The notes: generated by a model not told the origin, from the letters alone. 64,000 nt of DNA from Pseudoglutamicibacter albus (GCF_031458175.1 NZ_JAVDXX010000001.1:1178001-1242000); one strand, 5' to 3'. Positions 17,629 to 25,880 are shown, counted from the stretch's first letter. Numbers and translations: made by a program.

Positions 17629-18011
17629 AGCAGCACCGGAGGCACTGCACATGTCACCGGCTTGGTGGGCCCGCCACTTACCTTGACAGGATGTGGCGGG
17701 CCCACCGCTTTGACACCACCGCTTTAACGCCAGTGGTCTAACACCTCCGGTTGAGGCTCACTGTTTTCACAGCGCCGTTATACCTTGGTCCTGTATCGTG
17801 ACTGCGTTAGCGCTCTATCGTGACTGCTTTAGAGAAAGCATCACCGTCTGGGCCGCTTTACTGCGGCTCCTGAGGGTTTTGTGATGCTCTTCTCCGCGCC
17901 GTTGCACGTTTGCAGCCGAGCACGCCGGTAGAGTGAACACGGCGGAGCACATAGTTTCGCTCTTTCCGTTGAAGTAGACGGAACATGAGACCCAGTCGAA
18001 AGGATGTTGGC
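17629..18011. other. Intergenic region after kgd
   Basis: About 380 bases. It holds the kgd terminator (17664-17706), a short direct repeat CCACCGCTTT just after it, and two copies of TATCGTGACTGC near 17803 and 17817. No reading frame here looks like a protein gene. Confidence 0.5.
17664..17706 (+). terminator. Hairpin terminator of kgd
   Basis: GGTGGGCCCGCCAC (17664-17677) pairs perfectly with GTGGCGGGCCCACC (17693-17706) across a 15-base loop, 36 bases after the kgd stop. The following bases (GCTTTGAC) form only a weak T-rich tail. Confidence 0.7.
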
Positions 18012-18614
18012 GTGGATTCCCGAGCCATCCGTTTAGTCGCTGTTGGCGATGAGTTGCTGGCCGGCCACGGCGACCCCCGTGCATTGGGGTGGTTTGGGCG
18101 TGTGCTTGCCAGCACGCCGTCTGAGTCAGCGCAGGTGACCCCTTTTGCTCTACCTGCGCCTGCCGAGACCACCGAGCAGCTTGCCGAGCGCTGGCTGGGT
18201 GAAGCGCAGCGCCGCTTCGATGATGATGGCGAAAACCGTTTGGTGCTGGCACTCTCCGATGCGGATGCAACCTACGGGGTGACCACGGCACGGTCTCGAC
18301 TGAACTTGGCGAACATCTTGGATGCATCAACCCAACTGGGATTGAGCACGTTTGTGGTGGGCCCTCCCCCGCGGCTTGACCCTGACCACAACAAGGAGAT
18401 CGCCCGGTTGTCTGCTGCGTTCGCTGACGTTACGACGCGCCGCAACCACTTCTATGTGGACACGTTCCGTCCGCTGGAGAAGCATGAACAGTACCGCGCG
18501 GATTTGACGTCTAATAACGGCGAGGTGGGCCAGCAGGGCCACGGTTTGATGGCGTGGCTTGTGATGCACCGCGGCTGGTTCACGTGGCTTGGTGTTCCCG
18601 AGCCGACCCGCTAA
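18012..18614 (+). CDS. SGNH/GDSL-hydrolase-like protein lacking the catalytic residues
   Basis: A 200-residue cytosolic-looking protein with the fold signature of actinobacterial GDSL-type proteins: RLVAVGDELLAGHGDPRALGW at the N-terminus (shown in two parts, RLVAVGDELL and AGHGDPRALGW), TTARSRLNLANILD, VVGPPPR and YVDTFRPLE. However, the GDSL serine position reads Glu (GDEL), the block-III Asn is absent (LSDADATYG), and the C-terminal D-x-x-H is replaced (NNGEVGQQGHG). It may be a non-catalytic relative. The GTG at 18012 follows GAAAGGA. It stands alone before bL37. Confidence 0.75.
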   Translation: MDSRAIRLVAVGDELLAGHGDPRALGWFGRVLASTPSESAQVTPFALPAPAETTEQLAERWLGEAQRRFDDDGENRLVLALSDADATYGVTTARSRLNLANILDASTQLGLSTFVVGPPPRLDPDHNKEIARLSAAFADVTTRRNHFYVDTFRPLEKHEQYRADLTSNNGEVGQQGHGLMAWLVMHRGWFTWLGVPEPTR

Positions 18615-18766
18615 CTTTCATACTCGCCCCCGAATCATGCGATAATGGACGGAATCGCCCTGTATCGCAGACGCAAACGCTCTGTGTCGCAGATGCAAGC
18701 ACTATGTGCGCGGTACATGAGCGTCACGAAGTGTTCACAGATGTATGAGGTTGTAAGGAGGACGCG

Positions 18767-18844
18767 ATGAGCAGCAAGCGTGCACGTAAGCGCAAGGATC
18801 GCCGCCGGAACAAGGCGAATCACGGTAAGCGCCCTAACACCTGA
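18767..18844 (+). CDS. 50S ribosomal protein bL37
   Basis: A 25-codon gene (ATG 18767, TGA 18842-18844) with a strong AAGGAGG ribosome site 5 bases upstream. The product starts MSSKRARKRKDRRR and ends KANHGKRPNT, closely matching the tiny basic actinobacterial large-subunit protein bL37, which sits in the 23S rRNA as a short tail-like peptide. It is easily missed because of its size. A GATAAT at 18641-18646 could be a -10. Upstream are two copies of a 20-base element (18661-18680 and 18683-18702). It ends in a strong hairpin shared with convergent rsrA. Confidence 0.9.
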   Translation: MSSKRARKRKDRRRNKANHGKRPNT

Positions 18845-18858
18845 TCGTGATTGATCAT

Positions 18859-18917
18859 TAAACGCGTGTGGGTCTGCGTTCCACTTTTCGTGGATAATGC
18901 AGACCCACACGCGTTTA
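18859..18917. terminator. Bidirectional hairpin terminator between bL37 and rsrA
   Basis: A perfect 19-bp stem: TAAACGCGTGTGGGTCTGC (18859-18877) pairs with 18899-18917 across a 21-base loop. T-rich ends on both strands fit termination of the convergent bL37 and sigH-rsrA transcripts. Confidence 0.8.
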
Positions 18918-18968
18918 TTGTTGGCGCTAGCTGTGAACGGCGCTACTGCCGTCTGCTACACCTATTCG

Positions 18969-19256
18969 CTAGGCGCTTTCTTGCATCGAACCTTCTTGCA
19001 CCGGGTCCTTGATTTCTTCTAGCCGGTCCAAGATGCGCGTCTTGAGTTGCTCTGGGGCGGCGTCGTGGCAGCTGCGGCGCACGACGTTGCGTATGATGCA
19101 TTCCAGGTCATAGACGCTACGGCATTCTTCACAGCCTTCGAGGTGGGCGCGCACTGCGTCAACGCCGTCGGCTTCCAGCACACCATCGAGGTATTCGTAG
19201 ATGCGTTCAAGCCGGGCTTCAGTGCAACCACCGAGTTCGTTGCAGCCCTGAGTCAT
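18969..19256 (-). CDS. rsrA: Mycothiol-system anti-sigma factor RsrA
   Basis: A 95-residue zinc-binding anti-sigma factor. The ZAS motif is H38-x3-C42-x2-C45 ([15 protein letters not shown]) with Cys5, Cys11, Cys53 and Cys63 as further ligands or redox partners. In the reduced state RsrA binds zinc and holds the sigma factor; disulphide stress ejects zinc and releases it. The start overlaps the end of sigH by four bases (ATGA, 19253-19256), giving coupled, stoichiometric synthesis. The length is close to known RsrA proteins. Confidence 0.93.
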   Translation of the reverse strand: MTQGCNELGGCTEARLERIYEYLDGVLEADGVDAVRAHLEGCEECRSVYDLECIIRNVVRRSCHDAAPEQLKTRILDRLEEIKDPVQEGSMQESA

Positions 19257-20179
19257 GATTGCTCCTTATCCGAGACCTTCTTGGTCGACTTCTTTCCGTT
19301 CTTTTTAGCCCCTGTAGTTGATTCGGTTCTGCCCACCGCATAGTCGCTGAGCATCTCTCGCAGCTGTCTGCGGCCCCGATGCAGCCGGGACATGATGGTG
19401 CCGATGGGCACACCGAGGATGTCAGCTGCTTCCTTATAGGGGAAACCTTCTACGTCCACGAAGTACACGGCGAGCCGGAACTCTTCCGGGATCTCCTGCA
19501 GAGCCCTCTTGACTTCTGAATCCGGTAACGAGTCGAGTGCTTGGGCTTCTGCAGAACGCAACGCTTGATCGCCGCGTTCGATCTGCGCACCTAGTTGCCA
19601 GTCCTCCACCTGGTCAGTTCCGGAGCGGATCGGTTCGCGTTGCCGCTTCCGGTACAGGTTGATGTAGGTGTTGGTGAGGATCCTATATAGCCAGGCACGC
19701 AAATTAGTTCCGGGCTTGTACTGGTGGAAGGAGGCATACGCTTTAGCGAACGCCTCCTGCACGAGGTCTTCAGCATCAGCCGGGTGCCGGGCCATACGCA
19801 AAGCAGCCGAATACAGCTGATCAACATATTTGAAGGCGTCGCGTTCAAAACGTTCACGACGCTCTTCAGTAGTCTCCTGGTCAGGATCCACCGGGCCCGA
19901 ATCCGCCTGCATTGGATCAGGCTGCGCTGTTGGCTCGGTTTGCTGTGTTTCTTCAGCGTGCGTGGAGTGGTGTTCCGAGGCGCCGGCTTGTGAGACATCG
20001 CCTGGTTGGATGTCTTCGGCTTCGTAGCTTTCGAGCGCTTCGTGGTTGTGTGTGCGTGCCATCCCGGCTAATGCTACTTGGTTTGCCGGAGTTCCAGCGT
20101 GAGCTGGCGCCGTTGTCGTCACTGCCTGTACTGGCAACGCCGGAGGGGATGTTTCTGGTGTTTCCATAGTTGAAACCAT
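19253..20179 (-). CDS. sigH: ECF sigma factor SigR/SigH with long N-terminal extension
   Basis: A 308-residue group-4 sigma factor. Region 2 (FVYVDQLY-like start, [23 protein letters not shown], about 115-190) and region 4 ([46 protein letters not shown], quoted here in part as [18 protein letters not shown]) match SigR/SigH of the disulphide-stress response. About 110 residues of Ala/Gln/Thr/Glu/Pro-rich sequence precede region 2, whereas typical family members are about 220 residues. The ATG at 20179 has GGAAGGGGAG just upstream. Internal Met codons at 20062 and 19912 would give shorter forms. It is followed by its antagonist rsrA and preceded by a sigma-R-type promoter, so positive autoregulation is likely. 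Confidence 0.92.
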   Translation of the reverse strand: MVSTMETPETSPPALPVQAVTTTAPAHAGTPANQVALAGMARTHNHEALESYEAEDIQPGDVSQAGASEHHSTHAEETQQTEPTAQPDPMQADSGPVDPDQETTEERRERFERDAFKYVDQLYSAALRMARHPADAEDLVQEAFAKAYASFHQYKPGTNLRAWLYRILTNTYINLYRKRQREPIRSGTDQVEDWQLGAQIERGDQALRSAEAQALDSLPDSEVKRALQEIPEEFRLAVYFVDVEGFPYKEAADILGVPIGTIMSRLHRGRRQLREMLSDYAVGRTESTTGAKKNGKKSTKKVSDKEQS

Positions 20180-20239
20180 GTGCACTCCCCTTCCTTATGC
20201 CGTCGCTGGCACGAACACCGCCTTAGTTGTCAATGCACA

Positions 20240-20267
20240 TAACGGAAACATGGTGCAAAGTATTCCC
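20240..20267 (-). promoter_or_regulatory. Sigma-R-type autoregulatory promoter of sigH
   Basis: On the minus strand GGGAAT (20262-20267) is followed by GTTA (20240-20243); the spacing is exactly GGAAT-N18-GTT, the consensus for SigR/SigH-dependent promoters. It lies about 60-90 bases upstream of the sigH ATG. Known SigR genes are autoregulated from such a promoter. Confidence 0.75.
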
Positions 20268-20419
20268 TAACGCTGTGTGGCGGCCCTATTGTTGCTGGGT
20301 TTGTGCGTGGATTATGTGCTTTGCGGGGTGTGCTCATGAAAAGATGGAGCACATATCTACCCTGCGGGTGGTGAGTGCACGTTGCATGCGTGCGCCGGCA
20401 CCTGCGTATTGGAGGAAAT

Positions 20420-20914
20420 ATGAGCCTTGTACGCCGTGTGGCCCGCCCGTTGTTGGCGGCTCCGTTCATTACTGCTGGTGTGGCGCATCTTCGTGCACCA
20501 GAGCGCACCGGTAACGGCTTGCGTCCGCTTTTGGACAAGGTGTCAGATGTTGTGCCGCAGGCTCAGTCTGTAGCTGAGAAGCCTGAGCTGGCTGCCCGGG
20601 TTTTGGGTGGTATTCAGGTGGGTGCTGGCGCGTTGTTGGCGATGGGCCGTATGCCGCGTTTGGCTTCGGCTTTGATCGTTGCGGCTCAGTCAGCCACGTT
20701 GTTGGCTGACGGTGTTCCACAGCATAAGGATGGTTCGCGTGCCCTGGCTGTGACCACGCAACTGGGCCTGACAGGTGGCGCGCTATTGGCTGTGGTTGAT
20801 ACTGATGGCAAGCCGTCACTCGCCTACCGCACACAGAAGGCATCGAAGAAGGCTTCGAAGAAGGCGCGGAAGCAGGCTAAGAAGGCTGCTGACGCGGCTG
20901 GTTTGTCGTCCTAA
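20420..20914 (+). CDS. DoxX-like membrane protein
   Basis: A 164-residue protein with about four hydrophobic segments and the N-terminal pattern RRVARPLLAAPFITAGVAHLR, characteristic of the DoxX/MauE-like family in Micrococcales. The C-terminus is a lysine-rich tail (KKASKKARKQAKKAA). Family members are small membrane proteins associated with redox processes; the precise function here is unknown. The ATG at 20420 has GGAGG 5 bases upstream. Its position next to sigH-rsrA, in divergent orientation, could be meaningful but is not proof of a link. Confidence 0.8.
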   Translation: MSLVRRVARPLLAAPFITAGVAHLRAPERTGNGLRPLLDKVSDVVPQAQSVAEKPELAARVLGGIQVGAGALLAMGRMPRLASALIVAAQSATLLADGVPQHKDGSRALAVTTQLGLTGGALLAVVDTDGKPSLAYRTQKASKKASKKARKQAKKAADAAGLSS

Positions 20915-20923
20915 TCATGGGGT

Positions 20924-20968
20924 GTCCCCTCGGCTGGCGGTTGCTGGTTGAGGGGACGCTTTTTATTT
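20924..20968 (+). terminator. Rho-independent terminator after the DoxX gene
   Basis: GTCCCCTC (20924-20931) pairs with GAGGGGAC (20950-20957), followed by GCTTTTTATTT. It lies ten bases after the stop. Confidence 0.75.
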
Positions 20969-20989
20969 GAAGGGTTTTATTTGGCTTCC

Positions 20990-22369
20990 ATGCACTCGAC
21001 GTTGTGGCTGGCTCCCGCTAAGGATGGCCCGCTGGATGCTGTTGTTGAGATCCCGGGTTCTAAGTCTCTAACGAACCGTCACCTGGTTCTGGCGGCGTTG
21101 GCTGATGCGCCAACGCGTGTGGTGGGGGCTTTGCGCTCACGTGACACCGATTTGATGGTTGAGGCGCTCTCAGCGTTGGGTGTCGGTTTTGAGTGGGTGG
21201 ATTCTTCAACGTTGTTGGTCACGCCTCTGGGTGAGGAGGCGTTGCAGGAGCGGTCCCCGGTTTCGATTGATTGTGGGCTTGCAGGTACGGTGATGCGTTT
21301 TGTGCCGTATGTGGCGGCGTTGTTGCGTAGGCCAGTGACGTTTGATGGGGATGCGGCTGCTCGTGTACGCCCGATGGATGCTGTGATCGCGGGTTTGCGT
21401 GCCCTTGGCGCGGATGTCGCGGGTGGTGAGGATGATTTCCTTCCGTTCACGGTGACCGGCTCTGACCGGGTTGCCGGTGGCGAGATTTCCTTGGACGCAT
21501 CGGGTTCGAGCCAGTTTGTATCGGGCCCGTTGTTGGTGGGTGCGCGTTTGCCGCGTGGTTTGGTGGTGCGGCATGCCGGTGGCGCGGTGCCCTCGCCGCA
21601 GCATGTTGAGATGACGGTTGAGACTCTGCGTGCTGCCGGCGTGGATGCTTCGGTGGGTGCTGACGGTGTTTCGTGGTCGGTGGCTGCTGGCTCGATCTCG
21701 CCGGGTGATGTTGTGGTGGAGCCTGATTTATCGAATGCTGGCCCGTTTTTGGCGGCGGCGTTGGTGTGTGGTGGCCGGGTTGCGATTCCGCGCTGGCCTG
21801 CGTCGACTACACAGATTGGCGCTGAGTGGGAGAGGCTTTTACCGCGTTTTGGGGCACGCGTGCACCGGGAGCCGGATGCGTTTGGGACTGAACAGTTGGT
21901 GGTGACTGGCGGGGAGAGGATTTCTGGGGTTGAGGCCGATGGCCTAGCTGAGTTGGCGCCGACGGCTGCGGCTTTGTGTGCGCTGGCTGATGGGCCGAGC
22001 AGGTTGGGTGGTATTGCTCATTTGCGTGGGCATGAGACGGACCGTTTGGCTGCGTTAGCGACGGAGCTTTCGAAGGTGGGTTCGCCGACTGTGGAGACCG
22101 AGGATGGGTTGGTGATCAGCCCTACAGGCGAGCTGCGGCCCACCGTGTTTGGCTCGTATGAGGACCACCGGATGGCTACCGCGGGCGCGATCATCGGCTT
22201 GGCCGTTGATGGCCTCAAGGTCGAAAACATCGAGACCACTTCGAAGACGATGCCCGACTTCCCTGGAATGTGGTCTGACATGCTCTCACAGAAGGCTATC
22301 GACTTCCCCGGCACCGAGGACCCCTCAGCCGGCCAAGCGTCAGTTGACACCCAGGGCGGTGGGCAGTGA
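20990..22369 (+). CDS. aroA: 3-phosphoshikimate 1-carboxyvinyltransferase (EPSP synthase)
   Basis: A 459-residue EPSP synthase of the shikimate pathway, joining shikimate-3-phosphate and phosphoenolpyruvate in the cytosol. Visible signatures: PGSKSLTNRHLVLAALADAP near residue 22, CGLAGTVMRF, ASGSSQFVSGPLL, and the C-terminal YEDHRMATAGAIIGLA. The ATG at 20990 gives a family-like N-terminus; no clear ribosome site is seen, and the frame extends back to 20948. The start of rsgA overlaps the stop by one base (TGATG). Confidence 0.95.
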   Translation: MHSTLWLAPAKDGPLDAVVEIPGSKSLTNRHLVLAALADAPTRVVGALRSRDTDLMVEALSALGVGFEWVDSSTLLVTPLGEEALQERSPVSIDCGLAGTVMRFVPYVAALLRRPVTFDGDAAARVRPMDAVIAGLRALGADVAGGEDDFLPFTVTGSDRVAGGEISLDASGSSQFVSGPLLVGARLPRGLVVRHAGGAVPSPQHVEMTVETLRAAGVDASVGADGVSWSVAAGSISPGDVVVEPDLSNAGPFLAAALVCGGRVAIPRWPASTTQIGAEWERLLPRFGARVHREPDAFGTEQLVVTGGERISGVEADGLAELAPTAAALCALADGPSRLGGIAHLRGHETDRLAALATELSKVGSPTVETEDGLVISPTGELRPTVFGSYEDHRMATAGAIIGLAVDGLKVENIETTSKTMPDFPGMWSDMLSQKAIDFPGTEDPSAGQASVDTQGGGQ

Positions 22370-23523
22370 TGGCGCGGCGCGAATGGTCTGAGGAGGACGT
22401 CCGCATCCGTCCGAATAAGCGTGGAACCAGGCCGCGGACCAAGGACCGGCCGGCACATGCTGATGCGGTGTTGGCGATGGTCGTGGGCGTTGATCGCGGC
22501 CGCTACCGTTGCGTGCTCTTAGATGAGCCCGGCGCAGGTGCTAGTGGGTCCGGGTCGAAGAAGGCCCAGCGTGCGCGCCAGAAGCAAGTTCAGGCTGAGG
22601 GTGGGCGCCGCATCGTCGTGACGGCGATGCGTGCTCGTGAGTTGCGTAGGCAGGCGATCGTGGTGGGCGATCGTGTGCGGCTCGTAGGGGATGTCTCTGG
22701 CCGTGAAGGTTCGTTGGCGCGTTTAGTCCGTGTTGAGGAACGGTCCTCGTTGCTGCGGCGTAGCGCGGATGATTCTGATCAGGTTGAGCGCGTGATTGTC
22801 GCCAACGCTGATCAGCTGGTGATCGTGGTGGCGGCGGCGAATCCGGAACCGCGGACGGGTTTCATTGATCGAGCGTTGGTCGCGGCCTCGGATGCGGGGA
22901 TCGATGCCGCGTTGGTGATCACCAAGACGGATCTTGCTGACCCGTCGCTGCTGGTTGAAACGTATGAGGGGCTGGGCGTTCAGGTTGTGACGTCCGGTTC
23001 GGCCGAACACCCAGACGACGTCGCCTCGCGGCCCCTGGATGCGGCGGCACAGCAGCGGCTGCGTGAGTTGTTGGATGGTCGGCTGTCTGCCTTGATTGGG
23101 CATTCGGGTGTGGGCAAGTCCACGCTCATCAACGCCCTGACCGATGCTGAGCGTGAGACGGGGGCTACGAACTCTGTGACGGGCCGCGGCCGTCACACAT
23201 CTTCGTCCGCTGTTGCGGCTCATTTGAGTGGCGGTGATCCGGGCTCATGGATCGTGGACACGCCTGGGATCCGCTCTTTCGGGATGGGGCATGTGGATGA
23301 TGAGAACATCCTCAACGCGTTCACTGACCTTGTGCCCGCGACGGTAGACTGCCCGCGCGGGTGCACGCATGCGGCTGATGAGCCGGAGTGCGCGCTGGAT
23401 GCGTGGGTTGCCGCTGGGAAGGCCGGCCCGAGCGGCCACGCCCGTTTGGCTTCGTTGCGTCGCTTACTCGCGTCTCGTCAAGGGGATGTCAACGATGAGG
23501 ACCTCAAGACGTTGGGTGGCTAG
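22369..23523 (+). CDS. rsgA: Ribosome small subunit-dependent GTPase RsgA
   Basis: A 384-residue circularly permuted GTPase. The N-terminal OB domain (about 20-130) is preceded by a basic stretch (RPNKRGTRPRTKDRP) common in Micrococcales. G4 (ITKTDLAD) precedes G1 (GHSGVGKSTLINAL) and G3 (DTPGIRSFGM). The C-terminal zinc knuckle is CPRGCTHAADEPEC. RsgA helps 30S subunit maturation. The ATG at 22369 overlaps the aroA stop; GTG 22366 is an alternative. Confidence 0.94.
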   Translation: MARREWSEEDVRIRPNKRGTRPRTKDRPAHADAVLAMVVGVDRGRYRCVLLDEPGAGASGSGSKKAQRARQKQVQAEGGRRIVVTAMRARELRRQAIVVGDRVRLVGDVSGREGSLARLVRVEERSSLLRRSADDSDQVERVIVANADQLVIVVAAANPEPRTGFIDRALVAASDAGIDAALVITKTDLADPSLLVETYEGLGVQVVTSGSAEHPDDVASRPLDAAAQQRLRELLDGRLSALIGHSGVGKSTLINALTDAERETGATNSVTGRGRHTSSSAVAAHLSGGDPGSWIVDTPGIRSFGMGHVDDENILNAFTDLVPATVDCPRGCTHAADEPECALDAWVAAGKAGPSGHARLASLRRLLASRQGDVNDEDLKTLGG

Positions 23524-23526
23524 GGT

Positions 23527-24459
23527 ATGAATATGACCCACACAACCGATAACCCCTCCCTATCTGGGGGTTCTGCCTCGCATAACACCGTTGCCTCGCA
23601 TGATGCCACTGCCTTGCCTGACGCCGCTACCCTAGCTGATGATCTTGCGTTGGCGCATGAGCTTGCCGATGCCGTGGATGCTTTGACGATGGAACGTTTC
23701 GGCGCCGCTGATCTGTATGTTGAGACCAAGCCTGACGCGACGCCTGTCACGGAGGCAGATCGACAGGCTGAGCAGCTGATCCGTGAACGCCTTTCCCAGG
23801 CGCGTCCGGGGGACGCGGTGTTCGGTGAGGAGTTCGGTTCCACGGGGGATTCGAACCGGGTGTGGATTATTGACCCGATCGATGGCACCAAGAACTTTAT
23901 GCGCGGTGTTCCGGTGTGGGCCACGCTGATCGCGTTGGTTGAGGACGGCGAGGTTGTGGTGGGCCTTGTTTCGGCCCCGGCGTTGGGCCGCCGCTGGTGG
24001 GCTTCTGTAGGCGGCGGCGCGTTCACGGGTGCTTCGCTGGATGAGGCTCGCCGCATCGGGGTTTCAGGTGTTACGAAGCTTGAGGATTCTTCGTTTTCGT
24101 ATTCTTCGCTCACGGGTTGGAAGGCCCGCGGGTGGCTTGATGGCGTGCTGGCTATCAGCGATACCGTGTGGCGTACGCGTGCTTACGGTGATTTCTTCTC
24201 GTATTGCTTGGTCGCTGAGGGGGCCGTGGACTTCGCGGCCGAGCCAGAGCTGAATCTATATGACATGGCCGCGCTCGTGCCGATTGTGCGTGAGGCTGGT
24301 GGTGTCTTCACTTCCTTACAGGGCGAGGATGGCCCGTGGGGTGGTAACGCGATCGCCTCGAATGGATTGTTGCATGATGCGGCGTTGGACGTGTTGGGAA
24401 CCCGCGGGGCGGAGCGCACCCCTACTCCCCTGCCGAACCATCAGCACAGCGCTGAATAA
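23527..24459 (+). CDS. hisN: Histidinol-phosphatase of the inositol-monophosphatase family
   Basis: A 310-residue Mg-dependent phosphatase with GEEFG, DPIDGTKNF and the C-terminal EPELNLYDMAAL block carrying the third metal-site aspartate. The close match to the HisN branch (TPVTEADRQAEQLIRERL) suggests histidinol-phosphate as substrate, the penultimate step of histidine synthesis; other small phosphates cannot be excluded. About 35 extra Ala/Ser/Asp-rich residues precede the core. It starts three bases after rsgA, so it is probably in the aroA-rsgA-hisN operon. Confidence 0.87.
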   Translation: MNMTHTTDNPSLSGGSASHNTVASHDATALPDAATLADDLALAHELADAVDALTMERFGAADLYVETKPDATPVTEADRQAEQLIRERLSQARPGDAVFGEEFGSTGDSNRVWIIDPIDGTKNFMRGVPVWATLIALVEDGEVVVGLVSAPALGRRWWASVGGGAFTGASLDEARRIGVSGVTKLEDSSFSYSSLTGWKARGWLDGVLAISDTVWRTRAYGDFFSYCLVAEGAVDFAAEPELNLYDMAALVPIVREAGGVFTSLQGEDGPWGGNAIASNGLLHDAALDVLGTRGAERTPTPLPNHQHSAE

Positions 24460-24605
24460 CGGTTCTCCGAGTTCTCTTCTGACCTGCCGTCCCTTGTGCC
24501 ACGCAGTTCTTGCCCCACCGTGCCTTGTGCCCCGGTTCCGTCTCTGACTTTCTTCCAGACCCCACCTTCCCAGATAAGCGTTCCCACGTAAGCGTTCCTA
24601 GTTAC

Positions 24606-25064
24606 ATGAGCTCTCCCCGTCGCGTTACTACTGCTGCATGGCCGATCTATATGGCCGTGTTCTTCGGTGGCGCGTTGGGTGCGGCTGTGCGTGAGTCCCT
24701 AGTTTTGTTTGGCGAGGCAGCGCAGTGGCCTGAGAACCTGATGATTCTTGTAGTGAATTGCGTGGCCTCACTGTTTCTGGGGTGGGCTACCGGCATGTGG
24801 GATCGCGGCCGCGGCATCGGCGGGAACTCGGCGGCCTTGAGGTGGCGTTCCTTCATTAGCCCGGGTTTTGTGGGCGGTTTCGGTTCGGTGTCCGCGGTGA
24901 CGCTGCTCGCCTCGGATATCGTGGGCGATCTCGGTGTGCTCTCGCTTCACGTCGGCGCGGCCCTCGTGTGCGCTGGTATCGGTTTCTGGCTTGCCAGGTT
25001 CTGGAAGCCTCGCGGCTCTTATATGCGGCCAGAACTGTGGACTTCTGGTGGTGATGACCGGTGA
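24606..25064 (+). CDS. crcB: Fluoride channel subunit CrcB/Fluc, first of a pair
   Basis: A 152-residue four-helix membrane protein with GGALGAAVRESLVLF, the Asn-bearing NCVASLFLGWATG and GFVGGFGSVSAVTLL, where the usual GGFTTFST stretch is altered. Fluc proteins are dual-topology fluoride exporters; actinobacteria often carry two genes that form a heterodimer. The ATG at 24606 lacks a good ribosome site. The 3' end overlaps the second subunit (GTGA). No fluoride riboswitch motif was found in the 146 bases upstream. Confidence 0.88.
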   Translation: MSSPRRVTTAAWPIYMAVFFGGALGAAVRESLVLFGEAAQWPENLMILVVNCVASLFLGWATGMWDRGRGIGGNSAALRWRSFISPGFVGGFGSVSAVTLLASDIVGDLGVLSLHVGAALVCAGIGFWLARFWKPRGSYMRPELWTSGGDDR

Positions 25065-25450
25065 GTGCGTGGTTGACCATTCTGACCGTGAGCGTGGCTG
25101 GCGGGCTGGGTTCTGTGGCTAGGGTGTGGTTTATTCGCCAGGAAGAGCAGGCGCGGGCAGACGGGAGGATCACTTCGAAGTTCCCATGGGGGATGTCAAT
25201 TGCCAACACGCTGTCGTGTTTCATTTTTGGCGTGTTCACGGGTGGGTTCGCGGATCAAGCGTGGGCTGTGCCTGTTTTGGCGGGGTTCTGCGGCGGGTTC
25301 TCCACGATCGCATCCGTTGCGACCACCGCTATTTCCTCGGCACGTGAGAGAGCGTGGCTGAGGAGTTTTGCGATTCTTGCCGCGATCCTTTGTCTGGCTG
25401 TTCCGGCGGCGTATCTCGGCCTAGTGATCGGTAAGGCTGCCTTCCTGTAA
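25061..25450 (+). CDS. crcB: Fluoride channel subunit CrcB/Fluc, second of a pair
   Basis: A 129-residue four-helix Fluc subunit with GGLGSVARVWF, the Asn in GMSIANTLSCFIFG and GFCGGFSTIASVATTA, closer to the canonical pore motif than its partner. GTG start at 25061 overlapping the first subunit's stop by four bases. The two together would form one asymmetric fluoride channel protecting the cell from fluoride. It ends before a strong bidirectional hairpin. Confidence 0.9.
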   Translation: MSAWLTILTVSVAGGLGSVARVWFIRQEEQARADGRITSKFPWGMSIANTLSCFIFGVFTGGFADQAWAVPVLAGFCGGFSTIASVATTAISSARERAWLRSFAILAAILCLAVPAAYLGLVIGKAAFL

Positions 25451-25482
25451 GCGCACCGTACGTGTTTGCTTGATGCATATAG

Positions 25483-25525
25483 CGCGAGGGCGGGAACGTG
25501 TCTGGAACACGTTCCCGCCCTCGCG
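25483..25525. terminator. Bidirectional hairpin terminator
   Basis: A perfect 19-bp stem, CGCGAGGGCGGGAACGTGT (25483-25501), loop of 5, and its complement to 25525, between the convergent crcB pair and the ABM gene. Confidence 0.8.
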
Positions 25526-25554
25526 TATTGAGCCGTGGCTAGCAGGCGTAGAGC

Positions 25555-25875
25555 CTAGTCGATGCGCAGTTCGCCCATCTTGTCCCAGCCTTCGCCTTCG
25601 ACTTGCCGGGAGACGATGTCTGGGGTTTCAACCAGGAATGGCTTCATGGATTCCAGGCCTTTCGCGAAGTGTTCGGAGTTCACGTGGGCTTCGCCCGCAT
25701 CGTCCTTGAACGCTTCAACGAGCAGGAACACGGTTGGGTCCTGCGGGGCCCGGTACCACTCGAACCAGAGGTTGCCTGGCTCGCTGCGGGTTGCCTGGGT
25801 GAACTCCGCGACGGCGTCGAGGAAGTCTTCGGCTTTCTCGGGCTTCACTTTGTATTTCACGTTGATGAGGATCAT
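25555..25875 (-). CDS. ABM-domain (antibiotic biosynthesis monooxygenase-like) protein
   Basis: A 106-residue single-domain protein of the dimeric ferredoxin-like ABM/YgiN fold: MILINVKYKVKPEKAEDFLD, GNLWFEWYRAPQDPTVFLLVE and a helical KGLESMKPFLVETPD end. Members include quinol monooxygenases and proteins of unknown function; despite the family name no antibiotic pathway is implied. It is five bases downstream of putP in the same direction, so it is probably co-transcribed. Confidence 0.8.
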   Translation of the reverse strand: MILINVKYKVKPEKAEDFLDAVAEFTQATRSEPGNLWFEWYRAPQDPTVFLLVEAFKDDAGEAHVNSEHFAKGLESMKPFLVETPDIVSRQVEGEGWDKMGELRID

Positions 25876-25880
25876 GGTCC

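Noticed and set aside
24460-24605. Possible fluoride riboswitch before the crcB pair
   Set aside because: No conserved riboswitch core or pseudoknot pattern could be read in the spacer.
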